A DNA stretch of 64,000 nt from Streptomyces pilosus (GCF_014649835.1 NZ_BMTU01000001.1:372001-436000); one strand, 5' to 3'. Positions 1 through 8,232 are shown, counted from the stretch's first letter. Numbers and translations: made by a program. The notes: a model not told the origin generated them from the letters alone.

Positions 1-387
1 GCCCTTGATGGCGAAGGCGAGCACCGCTCCCGCGGTCCAGATCGAGGGCAGGGTCGGGCCACCCGCGTGGACGCGCTCGGCCGCGTCGGCGACCGGGGTG
101 AGCAGGATGCCGGTGAGCGCGAGGGTCAGGTCGGCGGCGAGGAACCGGTTGGTGCAGGCGGCGGCGCTCGCGACCTTCGGCAGGGTGGCGAGGGTCCACA
201 CCACGAGGACGGCGAAGAAGCCGACGGCGAGCCAGGGGCGGGTGAACTCCTCGTGGGCGGTGGCGAACAGCCCGACCGCGTAGAGCATGGCGAGGACCCG
301 GTAGCCGGTCAGGGCACGCCACAGCGGCTGCTCGACCGACATGCGTACGACTCTTTCGCGCTTGGCCATGTCCCCCATGTCCCCCAT
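1..387 (-). CDS. macS: MacS-type sensor histidine kinase, N-terminal part (cut by window edge)
   Basis: Only the first ~129 codons are present; the gene runs off the left edge. The visible part is a hydrophobic sensor region with about four membrane segments, beginning with a basic start (AKRERVVRMSVEQPLW) and followed by TGYRVLAMLYAVGLF and LAVGFFAVLVVWTLATL. This matches the N-terminus of the actinobacterial MacS family, whose kinase pairs with a LuxR-type regulator, MacR, in S. coelicolor. The catalytic domains are not in view, so the call rests on this N-terminus and on the neighbouring acyltransferase. The start is ambiguous: three in-frame ATGs spaced nine bases apart (387, 378, 369) give M-G-D-M-G-D-M-A-K. 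Confidence 0.6.
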   Translation of the reverse strand, partial: MGDMGDMAKRERVVRMSVEQPLWRALTGYRVLAMLYAVGLFATAHEEFTRPWLAVGFFAVLVVWTLATLPKVASAAACTNRFLAADLTLALTGILLTPVADAAERVHAGGPTLPSIWTAGAVLAFAIKG

Positions 388-404
388 GCCCCCGTCCGGC
401 CCTG

Positions 405-1223
405 CTAGGGGCCGGACCCTCTCTCGGTCCGGTCCCGGTCGGCCTGCTCCATCGCGGCCCTCAGCTTCTCGGCCTGTTCCTTCTCCGCGCGGGCGAGGGC
501 GGCCTTCGCGGCCTTCTCCGCTTCCTTCTCCGCCTTGGCCGCCTCCGCCAGCTGCCGCTTCATGGCGGTGGCGTACATGTCGACGTACTCCTGGCCGGAG
601 AGCTTCATGATCTCGTACATGACCTCGTCGGTCACGGCGCGCAGGACGAAACGGTCGTGCTCCATGCCCTGGTAGCGGCTGAAGTCCAGAGGCCTGCCGA
701 TCCGGATGCCGGGCCGCATCAGCTTGGGCATCACCTGCCCGGGAGGCTGGATCTTCTCGGTGTCGATCATCGCGACCGGGATCACCGGTGCCCCGGTGGC
801 CAGCGCCACGCGGGCGAGGCCGCCCGGCTTGCCGCGGTAAAGGCGGCCGTCGGGCGAGCGGGTGCCCTCGGGGTAGATGCCGAACAGCTCGCCGCGCTCC
901 AGCACCTCTATGCCGCTCCTGATCGCGGCCTCGCCGGCGCCGCGCGCCCCGGAGCGGTCCACCGGGAGCTGACCCACGCCCTTGAAGAAGGCGGCCGTCA
1001 TCCGGCCCTTCACGCCCGGGGTGGTGAAGTACTCCGCCTTGGCGATGAAGGTGACCTTGCGGTCCAGCACCGCCGGGAGGAAGAAGGAGTCCGAGAAGGA
1101 CAGGTGGTTGCTGGCCAGGACGGCCGGGCCCTCGGCGGGGATGTTCTCCAGGCCTTCCACCCAGGGCCTGAAGGCGAGCTTCAGCGGCCCTCCGATGGCG
1201 ACCTTCATCGTGCCGTACAACAA
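405..1223 (-). CDS. 1-acyl-sn-glycerol-3-phosphate acyltransferase (PlsC family)
   Basis: A 272-residue acyltransferase expected to place the second acyl chain on lysophosphatidic acid at the membrane. The H-x4-D catalytic motif is at residues 40-45 (NHLSFSD) and the substrate-binding EGTR block at 119-122 (YPEGTRSPDG). The catalytic domain ends near residue 215. The rest is an Ala/Lys/Glu-rich helical tail (KAEKEAEKAAKAALARAEKE) likely to form a coiled coil and not needed for the reaction. The TTG start at 1223 was chosen because GGGAGG lies 7 bases upstream; an ATG five codons later is the alternative. It is transcribed toward the sensor kinase. M. tuberculosis has a similar gene (Rv2182c) near pimB. 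Confidence 0.85.
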   Translation of the reverse strand: MLYGTMKVAIGGPLKLAFRPWVEGLENIPAEGPAVLASNHLSFSDSFFLPAVLDRKVTFIAKAEYFTTPGVKGRMTAAFFKGVGQLPVDRSGARGAGEAAIRSGIEVLERGELFGIYPEGTRSPDGRLYRGKPGGLARVALATGAPVIPVAMIDTEKIQPPGQVMPKLMRPGIRIGRPLDFSRYQGMEHDRFVLRAVTDEVMYEIMKLSGQEYVDMYATAMKRQLAEAAKAEKEAEKAAKAALARAEKEQAEKLRAAMEQADRDRTERGSGP

Positions 1224-1406
1224 CCGAGTGCCTCCCGTGCGTGTTGGTCAGACCATATCCCGGAGAGCCGTCGAAGGACCCGACGGCCCTGGTCGGTGTC
1301 AGTGCGGTCGCGTACGGTGAAGGTCCTGCAATCCGTGTGCCGTCCGTGTCCGGCCGTCGTGACGCGCCGGTCCTTCCCACCGACCCATCGAAACAGGAGG
1401 CCGCAG

Positions 1407-2204
1407 GTGTCGCTCCTGCCCGGCGCCGAGCCGTTCCGCCACGAGGGCGGGGAGACCGCCGTTCTCCTCTGCCACGGTTTCACCGGTTCGCCGCAGTCGC
1501 TGCGCCCCTGGGCGGAGTACCTCGCCGAGCGGGGCCTCACCGTCTCGCTGCCGCTGCTGCCCGGGCACGGCACCCGCTGGCAGGATCTCGGGGTCACCGG
1601 CTGGCAGGACTGGTACGCCCAGGTGGACCGGGAGCTGCGGCTGCTGCGGGACCGCTCCGAGCGGCTGTTCGTGGCCGGGCTGTCGATGGGCGGCGCGCTC
1701 GCGCTGCGGCTGGCGGCGCGGCACGGTGACGCGGTGAGCGGGGTGATGGTGGTCAACCCGGCGAACAAGGTGCACGGGGTGGCCGCGCACGCCCTTCCGG
1801 TGCTGCGCCACCTCGTCCCGGCGACGAAGGGCATCGCGAGCGACATCGCGAAGCCGCTGACCAGGGAGCTCGGCTACGACAAGGTGCCGCTGCACGCGGC
1901 GCACTCCCTGCGGAACTTCTTCCGGCTCGTCGACGGCGAGCTGCCCGGGGTCACCCAGCCGCTGCTGCTGATGCGCAGCCCGCAGGACCATGTGGTGCCG
2001 CCCGCGGACTCGGCGCGGATCCTCGGCCGGGTGTCGTCGGCGGACGTGACGGAGATCCTGCTGGAACAGAGCTACCACGTGGCGACGTTGGACCATGACG
2101 CGGAGCGGATCTTCCGGGAGAGCGCCGCGTTCATCGGCCGACTGGCGCCCGGCGCCGTCAAGGAGCCCGGCCTCGGCAAGGAAGGGACGACCACAGGTGG
2201 CTGA
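1407..2204 (+). CDS. alpha/beta hydrolase (carboxylesterase / monoacylglycerol-lipase type)
   Basis: A 265-residue single-domain cytosolic alpha/beta hydrolase. The oxyanion-loop motif LLCHGFTGSPQS is near residue 25, the nucleophile elbow is GLSMGG (Ser in GxSxG), the acid is probably in SPQDHVVP, and the catalytic His in QSYHVATLDHD close to the C-terminus. This spacing fits the Est30-like carboxylesterase / thermophilic monoacylglycerol lipase group. The GTG at 1407 follows AGGAGG by six bases. Its stop overlaps the GTG of the next gene by eight bases, so the two are probably co-translated. The natural ester is unknown; lipid turnover is a guess from the acyltransferase next door. Confidence 0.85.
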   Translation: MSLLPGAEPFRHEGGETAVLLCHGFTGSPQSLRPWAEYLAERGLTVSLPLLPGHGTRWQDLGVTGWQDWYAQVDRELRLLRDRSERLFVAGLSMGGALALRLAARHGDAVSGVMVVNPANKVHGVAAHALPVLRHLVPATKGIASDIAKPLTRELGYDKVPLHAAHSLRNFFRLVDGELPGVTQPLLLMRSPQDHVVPPADSARILGRVSSADVTEILLEQSYHVATLDHDAERIFRESAAFIGRLAPGAVKEPGLGKEGTTTGG

Positions 2205-2790
2205 ACACGACTCGGACCGTGAGGGCCGCGAGCCGGAGGAGAAGGGCGTCCCCTTCGACGAGACCGCCGCGTGGGAGGCGATCGTCGCCGGGTACGGCGA
2301 GGAGCCGCCGGACCCGCCGGGCGCCAAGCCGTTCAAGTCCGTCGAGGACCTGGCGCTGCTGGAGGCGGAGACCAACGACGAGGACGGCACCGCCGGGACC
2401 AAGGCGCCGCCGCGGCAGGCCGAGGACAAGCCGGCCAAGCCGCTGGGCGGTTCCGTCTCCTTCGCCCCGGGCGTCGGCGGCGGGGGCCCGCGTGACTACA
2501 GCGTGGCCGAGCCCGCGGAGGACGACCTCGACGAGAGCGACGAGGGCCACTTCGTGCCGCCTGAGCCGCCGCCGCTGCCGGAGACCGACGTGACCTCGCG
2601 GTTCGCCTGGCTCGGTGTGCTGGGCGGCCCGCTGCTCCTGCTGGCGGCGGTGCTCCTCGGCTGGGAGATGACCTGGTGGCTGACCACCCTGTGCATCGGC
2701 GGCTTCCTGGGCGGCTTCGCCACGCTGGTGATGCGCATGCGCACGGACGAGGACGACGAGGACGACCCGGGCCGCGGCGCGGTGGTCTGA
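2197..2790 (+). CDS. conserved actinobacterial membrane protein, acidic N-terminus
   Basis: I do not recognise a defined family function. The 197-residue product has a long acidic, Pro/Gly-rich and probably disordered N-terminal half (residues 1-135, with repeated DE, EE and PP clusters). Two closely spaced membrane helices follow (LGVLGGPLLLLAAVLLGW and TTLCIGGFLGGFATLVM), then a charged RTDEDDEDD tail. Its GTG start overlaps the upstream hydrolase stop, so it is the second gene of a two-gene operon. It may anchor or organise the hydrolase at the membrane, but nothing in the sequence proves this. An in-frame reading upstream of 2197 is only hydrolase DNA in another frame. Confidence 0.75.
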   Translation: MAEHDSDREGREPEEKGVPFDETAAWEAIVAGYGEEPPDPPGAKPFKSVEDLALLEAETNDEDGTAGTKAPPRQAEDKPAKPLGGSVSFAPGVGGGGPRDYSVAEPAEDDLDESDEGHFVPPEPPPLPETDVTSRFAWLGVLGGPLLLLAAVLLGWEMTWWLTTLCIGGFLGGFATLVMRMRTDEDDEDDPGRGAVV

Positions 2791-2839
2791 CCGTCCGCTT
2801 CCGCCCAGGGCCTGTCCGGCGGACCGTGCCGGGCCGGCC

Positions 2840-3595
2840 CTAGGAGGCCGGGACCCGGAGTGCGGCCAGCACCGGGAGGTGGTCGGTGGCCGCGGCCAGG
2901 TCCCGCTCGCTCACCCCGGGCTGCCCGTGCGGCACCCCGCACCCCAGCACGTCGACGCCCTTGCCGGCGAAGAGGGCGTCGATGCGCCGGTGGGGTTCGT
3001 TCCGGACCCAGGTGTGCTCGCCGCCCCGGGGCGCGGCGGCCCAGCAGTCGGTCAGGGACTCCCCGAGCCGCCGGAAGGTCCGCCCGTCCGGCCCCTCGTT
3101 GAGGTCCCCGCCCGCCACCACGTGCTCCACCCCCATCCCGGCGAGCCGGTCGAGCAGCATGCCCCCCTGCGCGTAACGCTCGCGCCGGTCCAGGGACAGA
3201 TGACAGCTCAGCACCCCGACCCGCGCCCCGCCGAACCGTACGACGGCGGTGGCGAACCCCCGTCGGTGCTGTCCCGGGGTGAGGGGCAGCAGTACGTCCT
3301 CGGTGCGCTCGACGGTGGCCCGCAGCGAGCACAGCAGGGCGGGCCCGGCGGCGGTGGCACCCCCGGAGAGCGTCACCAGACCGGACTCCGACGCCAGCCG
3401 GGCCAGTTTCTTGCGCCACCGGAAGAACCGGGGCGCCTCCTGGAGCAGCACCAGATCGGGCGCACAGGCGCGGATCACCCGGGCGAGCGCCTGGACGTCG
3501 TCCCGCATCGACCGGATGTTGTAGCTCAGCACCCGGACGACGGCCGAACCGTCGGGCCCGGTCCGGGAGTCGGGCAGCAGCGGAGTCGTCGCCAT
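2840..3595 (-). CDS. endonuclease/exonuclease/phosphatase (EEP) family protein
   Basis: A 251-residue protein with the full EEP-fold motif set: LSYNIR near the start (Asn metal ligand), LLQEAP (catalytic Glu), LSCHLS, GGDLNEGPDG (Asp/Asn pair) and ATDHLPVLAAL at the C-terminus (catalytic Asp-His). Family members are Mg-dependent phosphodiesterases or phosphatases acting on nucleic acids, inositol phosphates or sphingomyelin. No signal peptide is seen, so a cytosolic enzyme is likely. The substrate cannot be read from the sequence. It lies downstream of glkA on the same strand but a strong hairpin separates them, so it is probably expressed separately. Confidence 0.82.
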   Translation of the reverse strand: MATTPLLPDSRTGPDGSAVVRVLSYNIRSMRDDVQALARVIRACAPDLVLLQEAPRFFRWRKKLARLASESGLVTLSGGATAAGPALLCSLRATVERTEDVLLPLTPGQHRRGFATAVVRFGGARVGVLSCHLSLDRRERYAQGGMLLDRLAGMGVEHVVAGGDLNEGPDGRTFRRLGESLTDCWAAAPRGGEHTWVRNEPHRRIDALFAGKGVDVLGCGVPHGQPGVSERDLAAATDHLPVLAALRVPAS

Positions 3596-3652
3596 GGGAT
3601 CAAGATAGTCCGGCCCCCGCGGACCGGCGCCCGTACGGCCGGGGAAACGGCT

Positions 3653-3688
3653 GCGCCCGCCGTCCCCGGGAGGGGATCGGGCGGGCGC
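3653..3688 (-). terminator. hairpin terminator after glkA
   Basis: A nine-base perfect inverted repeat, GCGCCCGCC / GGCGGGCGC, with further CCCC/GGGG pairing inside the loop, 22 bases beyond the glkA stop codon. It lacks a clear T-run, as is usual for Streptomyces. It separates glkA from the EEP gene. Confidence 0.6.
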
Positions 3689-3709
3689 CGCCGTGCGTGT
3701 GACCTGAGG

Positions 3710-4663
3710 TCACATGATGGGGTCGGGCTCGCGGGCCAGGTCGGCCGCGCCGACGAGGCCCGCCTTGTTGCCGAGCTGGGCGCCGAGGACCTCGGCGACC
3801 GGGCGCCAGTTGCCGCCCACCAGCCAGCGCTTGTAGGACTTGCGGATCGGGCCGAGGACCAGTTCGCCCTCGTCGGAGAGGCCGCCGCCGACGATGAAGG
3901 CGGAGGGGTCGAAGAGGGAGGCCAGGTCGGCGAGGCCGGCGCCGACCCAGCGGGCCAGCTCGCGGTAGGAGTCGACGGCCACCCGGTCGCCCTGGCGGGC
4001 GGCCATGGAGACGTGCTTGCCCTCGATCCCCTCCGGGGTGCCGTCACCCAGCGAGAGCAGCGTCTCCGCGTTCTCGGGGGTGGCGTTGGCGCGCTGCTTG
4101 GCGTAGCGGACGAGGGCGCGGCCGGAGGCGTACTGCTCCCAGCAGCCCTGCGAGCCGCAGCCGCACAGCAGACCGTCCGGCACCATGCGGATGTGGCCGA
4201 ACTCGGCGGCCACGCCGAAGTGGCCGCGGCGCAGCTTGTTGCCGATGATCACGCCGCCGCCGAGGCCGGTGCCGAGCGTGATGCAGATGACGTTGCGGTG
4301 GCCCTTGCCCGCTCCGAACTTGTACTCGCCCCAGGCGGCGGCGTTCGCGTCGTTCTCCACGACCACCGGGAGGTCCGTACGGGCCTCGACCTTCTCCTTG
4401 AGCGGCTCGTTGCGCCAGAGGATGTTGGGGGCGAAGTAGACCTCGGAGCGCTGGCGGTTGACGTATCCGGCCGCACCGATGCCCACGCCGACGATGTCGT
4501 GTCCGGTGCGCGCTCCCTCCACCGCGGAGGCGATGGCGTCCACGATCTCCTCGGGCGTGCCCGGGGTCGGCACCTTGTGGATCGAGAGGATGTTGCCCTC
4601 CTCGTCGACCACTCCCGCCGCGATCTTGGTGCCGCCGATATCGACGCCGATGGTGAGTCCCAT
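3710..4663 (-). CDS. glkA: ROK-family glucokinase GlkA
   Basis: Phosphorylates cytosolic glucose to glucose-6-phosphate with ATP. In Streptomyces this enzyme is also central to carbon catabolite repression. The 317-residue product shows the ATP-binding loop GVDIGGTKIAAG (6-17), the catalytic Asp in VENDANAAAWGE (Asp105), the second phosphate loop TLGTGLGGG (129-137), and the ROK zinc site: His157 in AEFGH and Cys167/169/174 in CGCGSQGC. Length and motifs match S. coelicolor GlkA (SCO2126) throughout. It sits just downstream of the gene equivalent to SCO2127 on the same strand. A terminator hairpin follows. Confidence 0.95.
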   Translation of the reverse strand: MGLTIGVDIGGTKIAAGVVDEEGNILSIHKVPTPGTPEEIVDAIASAVEGARTGHDIVGVGIGAAGYVNRQRSEVYFAPNILWRNEPLKEKVEARTDLPVVVENDANAAAWGEYKFGAGKGHRNVICITLGTGLGGGVIIGNKLRRGHFGVAAEFGHIRMVPDGLLCGCGSQGCWEQYASGRALVRYAKQRANATPENAETLLSLGDGTPEGIEGKHVSMAARQGDRVAVDSYRELARWVGAGLADLASLFDPSAFIVGGGLSDEGELVLGPIRKSYKRWLVGGNWRPVAEVLGAQLGNKAGLVGAADLAREPDPIM

Positions 4664-4789
4664 GAATCCCTCAGTTCCGGTCGAGCCCCGCTACCGCCAA
4701 CGGTACCCGAGGCTCTGCCCGAGAAGTCCCGGTGTCCGTACGGTGGGCGACGCGGCGGGCACCATGGGTGGTCCGCCGGGACCGTGGGG

Positions 4790-5314
4790 TCAGTCCAGGT
4801 CGATGTGCTCGCCGGTGCCGGTGCCCGGGTCGTCGCCCCGGTCGCGGCGCTCCCCGGTGTCGCCGGGGCGGGTGTCGCGGGCCGTCCAGCGGCGCTCCTG
4901 GTCCTGGACGGCGGAGCGGTAGGCGGCGAGGAGTTCGCTGCCCGCGGCGGCGAGGTGGTCGAAGACGTCCGGGTTGCGTTCGATGACCGGTTCGACGGCG
5001 GCCTTCGCCTGTTCGACGACCTGGCGGACGACCTGCTGTGCCGCGGGTCCCGCGACCGCTCCGAGGAGCGGGGACTGCAGTCCGGAGAGCTTGTCGGCGA
5101 CGGCGTCGACGAGCTTCCGCAGTTCCTCGGCGGCCGAACCGGGGGGCGGCCCGTGCTGGGCGCGGCGGCGGGCCTTCTCCGCCTCGAGGTCCTCGGCGGC
5201 CGCGGTCGCCCAGGCGTCGGCGTGGGACTCGGCGGGGGCCGCCCGTACGTCGTCCGCCGGCTTGTCGGCGCTCTCGTCCCCGGCGTCGTCGAACGGGGGG
5301 AGCTGTTCGCTCAT
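4790..5314 (-). CDS. SCO2127-like protein upstream of glkA
   Basis: A 174-residue acidic, soluble protein with no enzymatic motif. Residues 1-55 are low complexity and Asp/Ala-rich. A helical middle follows (LRKLVDAVADKLSGLQSPLLGAVAGPAAQQVVRQVVEQAKAAVEP, given here only as the region ~65-110 and predicted amphipathic). The tail is basic then acidic (TRPGDTGERRDRGDD). It lies 126 bases upstream of glkA. The S. coelicolor gene in this place (SCO2127) has been reported to affect glucose uptake and glucose kinase levels. That role is taken from the literature on the orthologue, and the mechanism is not evident here. Confidence 0.75.
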   Translation of the reverse strand: MSEQLPPFDDAGDESADKPADDVRAAPAESHADAWATAAAEDLEAEKARRRAQHGPPPGSAAEELRKLVDAVADKLSGLQSPLLGAVAGPAAQQVVRQVVEQAKAAVEPVIERNPDVFDHLAAAGSELLAAYRSAVQDQERRWTARDTRPGDTGERRDRGDDPGTGTGEHIDLD

Positions 5315-5372
5315 GACGGACTCCTTGACTGCGGGTGGCCCTATTGACGGTACCCGAACGGCCGCCGTCGCT

Positions 5373-6545
5373 TCAGCGGGTGCGCGGCCACAGCTCCGGA
5401 TCCGGCCGGAACCGGATGCGCAGTTCGTCCTCGCGCAGGGCGGCCCCGTCCACGGTGCAGCGGCGCAGCGCGGAGGGCAGCGGGACGGTGCGGCGGAACG
5501 GTCCCGCGGTGACGACCAGTTCGTCGCCGCGCCGTATCAGGTCGAGTTCGTCACGGTTGGCGCCCGGGAGGGGGAGGTGCCAGACGAGGACGCCGTCGTC
5601 GGCGAGCCCGTCGGTGACCGGCCAGTCGGCGGCGCCGCGGCCCGCCGAAGGGCCGGGCACGGCGAGCGCGGCGAGGTCGTCGCCGCCGCGCGGGTCGCGT
5701 CCCAGGTGGGCGACCCGGTGGACGTCGTGCGTCTCGCGCCACGCGTCCAGGGCCTTGCGCTGCTGGGCGACGGGTCCGGCGAGCCAGCCGCCGGCGTCGG
5801 CCTCCGGCAGGACCCGGTTGGCGATCAGCGCGTCGGTGCGCAGGCCGCGCAGGGCCAGGCCGAGGGCGGCGGTGCGGACGGCGTCGGCGCCCGCGGGGCC
5901 CGGTTCGGCGACCAGCCGTACGGCCGTGTCGCGGTCGGCGAGGACGGCTTCGACGGCGGCGAGCCGGAGGTCCAGGCGGGCCGCCGTCTCGTACAGCCAC
6001 TCCGCGGGCATCGGCACGCCGGCGAGGCGGCCGAGCACGGGGCGCAGCGCGCGGGCAGCCTGACGCTCCGGCGGGAGGAGGCGGCGCAGGTGGCGGCGGA
6101 GTTCCTCGGGGAGGGCGAGGAGGGCGAGGGCGCGCGGGGTGGGCGGGAGGTCGACGACCAGCAGGTCGTACGCCTCCTCGGAGAGCGCGGCGTCGCGCAG
6201 GGCGCGCAGCACGGCGAGTTCCTCGGCGCCGGGGAGGGGGCCGGTCTCCTCGGGTTCCAGGCGGGAGGCGCCGAGGAGGTCCAGGGCGGAGGCGGCGCGG
6301 TCCTGGAGGGCGGTGAGGTCCTCGCGGAAGCCGGTGTCGGGATCGACGCGGCGGGCCGTGAGGCGGGGCGCGATCACGGTGGGCGCGGCCGCGACGGGGG
6401 TGCCGAGCACCGCGCCGAGGGTGTCCGTGCGGTCGGTGCCGAGCAGCAGGGTGCGGGTGCCCTCGCGGGCCGCGGTGAGCGCGGTGGCGGCAGCGGTGGT
6501 GGTGCGGCCGCTGCCGCCGGGGCCCGTGATCAGGAGGGTGCGCAT
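5373..6545 (-). CDS. ArsA/Get3-like ATPase homologue with altered P-loop
   Basis: A 390-residue protein of the ArsA / anion-pump ATPase superfamily (SIMIBI class). The N-terminal beta-strand and loop MRTLLITGPGGSGRTTTAA occupy the Walker A position. However, the signature lysine (usually KGGVGKT) is Pro and the invariant P-loop Lys is Arg. A switch-like DLPPTPRAL motif follows (usually DTAPTG), and the C-terminus has an ArsA-type fold with LPLPGANRDELDLIRRGDELVV. The changes could weaken or abolish ATP hydrolysis. It is followed in the opposite genomic direction by the SRPBCC gene, 83 bases upstream on the same strand. The same pair occurs in mycobacteria (Rv2184c/Rv2185c). Confidence 0.78.
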   Translation of the reverse strand: MRTLLITGPGGSGRTTTAAATALTAAREGTRTLLLGTDRTDTLGAVLGTPVAAAPTVIAPRLTARRVDPDTGFREDLTALQDRAASALDLLGASRLEPEETGPLPGAEELAVLRALRDAALSEEAYDLLVVDLPPTPRALALLALPEELRRHLRRLLPPERQAARALRPVLGRLAGVPMPAEWLYETAARLDLRLAAVEAVLADRDTAVRLVAEPGPAGADAVRTAALGLALRGLRTDALIANRVLPEADAGGWLAGPVAQQRKALDAWRETHDVHRVAHLGRDPRGGDDLAALAVPGPSAGRGAADWPVTDGLADDGVLVWHLPLPGANRDELDLIRRGDELVVTAGPFRRTVPLPSALRRCTVDGAALREDELRIRFRPDPELWPRTR

Positions 6546-6628
6546 GGAGGTGAACGCTAACCGACGCGGGGCGGGGGCGGGTTCCGCCCGCCGGCGCCCG
6601 GCGGATGTCCGCCCCTGGGCGGCCCGGC

Positions 6629-7072
6629 CTACTTCGGGCCGGACTCCACGCGCTGCTTCAGGCCCGCCAGGGCGCGGTCGATGATGACCTTCTCCGCCTT
6701 GCGCTTGATCATGCCGAGCATGGGGATCTTGACGTCGACGGTCAGCCGGTAGGTGACCTCGGTGGTGTCCGGGCCGGCCGGCGTGAGGACGTACGAGCCG
6801 TCGAGGGAGCGGAGCATCTGGGACTTCACCAGGGTCCAGGAGACCTCGTGGCCGCCGGTCCAGGTGTACGCCAGGGTCTGGTCGTCCTTGATGGCGCCCG
6901 CGTCCATGACGAGACGCACCTGCTCGGCGCGGCCCTGCGCGTCGGTTTCGAGGACCTCCGCCTCCTTCACCTCACCCGTCCAGTCGGGATAGCGGGCGAA
7001 GTCGGCGATCACCCCCATGACCTCGGCCGGTGCCGCCTCGATCGTGATGCTCGAGCTGGTGTGTTCCGCCAT
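6629..7072 (-). CDS. SRPBCC (START-like, polyketide cyclase/dehydrase-type) protein
   Basis: A 147-residue helix-grip protein of the SRPBCC superfamily. It begins with the typical strand ITIEAAPAEVMGVIADFARYPDWTGEVKEAEVLE and ends with the long C-terminal helix (MIKRKAEKVIIDRALAGLKQRVES) that closes the hydrophobic pocket. Such proteins bind lipids or other hydrophobic ligands. The ATG at 7072 is preceded by GGAGGAG at good spacing; an in-frame start 21 codons earlier has no ribosome site. It lies upstream of the ArsA-like gene on the same strand. The ligand is unknown; the mycobacterial neighbour of similar type is Rv2185c. Confidence 0.85.
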   Translation of the reverse strand: MAEHTSSSITIEAAPAEVMGVIADFARYPDWTGEVKEAEVLETDAQGRAEQVRLVMDAGAIKDDQTLAYTWTGGHEVSWTLVKSQMLRSLDGSYVLTPAGPDTTEVTYRLTVDVKIPMLGMIKRKAEKVIIDRALAGLKQRVESGPK

Positions 7073-7211
7073 CGCCGTGGCTCCTCCAGATGCGGGCCGG
7101 TAGTCGTCGTGCCGTGCGCCGGTCACCCGGCGCACGCGCGTGCAGCGGAAGGCTACCGTGCACCGGCCCGGTGGAACTCATCCGACCTGGGACATCCGTG
7201 CCCTTCCGGTC

Positions 7212-8009
7212 TCACCACTCGAGCGCCCAGGGCCGTCCGGTGCTCGCGAAGTGGCCCACGTTGACGCATTCGGTCGCGCCGATCCGCATGCGCCGCACCA
7301 GCGGCTGGTGCACGTGCCCGAAGAGGGAGTAACGGGGACGGGTGCGGCGGATGGCGTCCAGCAGGGCGCGGCTGCCGCGCTCGAAGCGCCGCGCGACGGT
7401 GTCGTAGACCAGCTCCGGCACCTCCGGCGGGATGTGCGTGCACAGCACGTCGACCTCGCCGACGGCCTCGATCTTCGCCGCGTACTCCTCGTCGTCGATC
7501 TCGTAGGGCGTGCGCATGGGGGTGCGCAGCCCGCCGCCGACGAAGCCGAAGGTCCAGCCGCCGATCTCGACCCGCTGACCGTCCAGGACGGTGGTGCCGG
7601 GGCCGGCGTACTCCGGCCACAGAGGCGGCATGTCGACGTTGCCGTACGTGGCGTACGTGGGCGTGGGGAAGGCGGCGAAGAGTTCGGCGTACTGCCCCCG
7701 CACCGCCCTCTCGATCGCCGCGGCCCGGTCCGCGCCGATGCCGGCCCACAGCCGCCGCTGGAACGCGCGCGCCTCCTCGAAGCGGCGGGCGGTGCGCAGC
7801 TCCACGATGCGGTCGGCGTTCGCTGCCCCGAACAGGTCGGGGAAGATGCCGCGCGAGTGGTCGGCGTAGTCGAGGAAGAGGACCAGATCGCCCAGGCAGA
7901 TCAGGGCGTCGGCGCCCTCGCCGGCCCGGGCGAGGTCACGGGCGTTGCCGTGCACGTCGCTGACCACGTGGACGCGTGTGCGCCGGTTCCCGCCTGGTGT
8001 GGATGCCAT
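7212..8009 (-). CDS. calcineurin-like metallophosphoesterase
   Basis: A 265-residue metal-dependent phosphoesterase. The binuclear metal motifs are VVSDVHGN (D-x-H) near residue 17, CLGDLVLF (G-D), TYGNVDMP (G-N replacing GNHD), LCTHIPPE (H) and FGHVHQPL (G-H-x-H). No signal peptide is present. The start ATG at 8009 directly precedes the conserved strand; an in-frame extension upstream looks non-coding. It is transcribed divergently from the acyl-CoA ligase, with about 300 bases of shared upstream DNA. The substrate (nucleotides or protein phosphates) cannot be assigned. Confidence 0.85.
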   Translation of the reverse strand: MASTPGGNRRTRVHVVSDVHGNARDLARAGEGADALICLGDLVLFLDYADHSRGIFPDLFGAANADRIVELRTARRFEEARAFQRRLWAGIGADRAAAIERAVRGQYAELFAAFPTPTYATYGNVDMPPLWPEYAGPGTTVLDGQRVEIGGWTFGFVGGGLRTPMRTPYEIDDEEYAAKIEAVGEVDVLCTHIPPEVPELVYDTVARRFERGSRALLDAIRRTRPRYSLFGHVHQPLVRRMRIGATECVNVGHFASTGRPWALEW

Positions 8010-8197
8010 GGCGATCAAGCGTAGACGCGCGCGGCGGGCGTGAACAATGGCGGGCCTACCTGCGGTTACTGGCTCGTCGGTCCGGGGGTGGACTACTGTG
8101 CGCAATGGAACACCAACCTGTGTGACGCAGCGAACATCTGGCGGGGACCCCCTGTCCCAAGGGCCATACCGACGGGTAACGTCCGGGCAGTCCAGTC

Positions 8198-8232
8198 GTG
8201 CTCGGGATTTCAACTTGTGAATTCGCGAGCAC
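8198..8232. promoter_or_regulatory. inverted repeat in the divergent control region before the acyl-CoA ligase
   Basis: GTGCTCG and CGAGCAC form a perfect seven-base inverted repeat with a 21-base spacer. The spacer holds a weaker nested ATTTCA/TGAATT repeat. It lies in the 296-base gap (8010-8305) between the phosphoesterase and the acyl-CoA ligase, about 75 bases before the ligase TTG. It could be an operator for a TetR- or GntR-type fatty-acid regulator, or a leader hairpin. I see nothing else definable in the gap. Confidence 0.35.

Noticed and set aside
2879-5347. Very long open frame on the plus strand opposite the EEP, glkA and SCO2127-like genes
   Set aside because: It is antisense to three well-supported genes, has no domain, and arises from the high GC content. 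The same applies to long frames opposite qcrB, ctaD, the RND permease and pepA.
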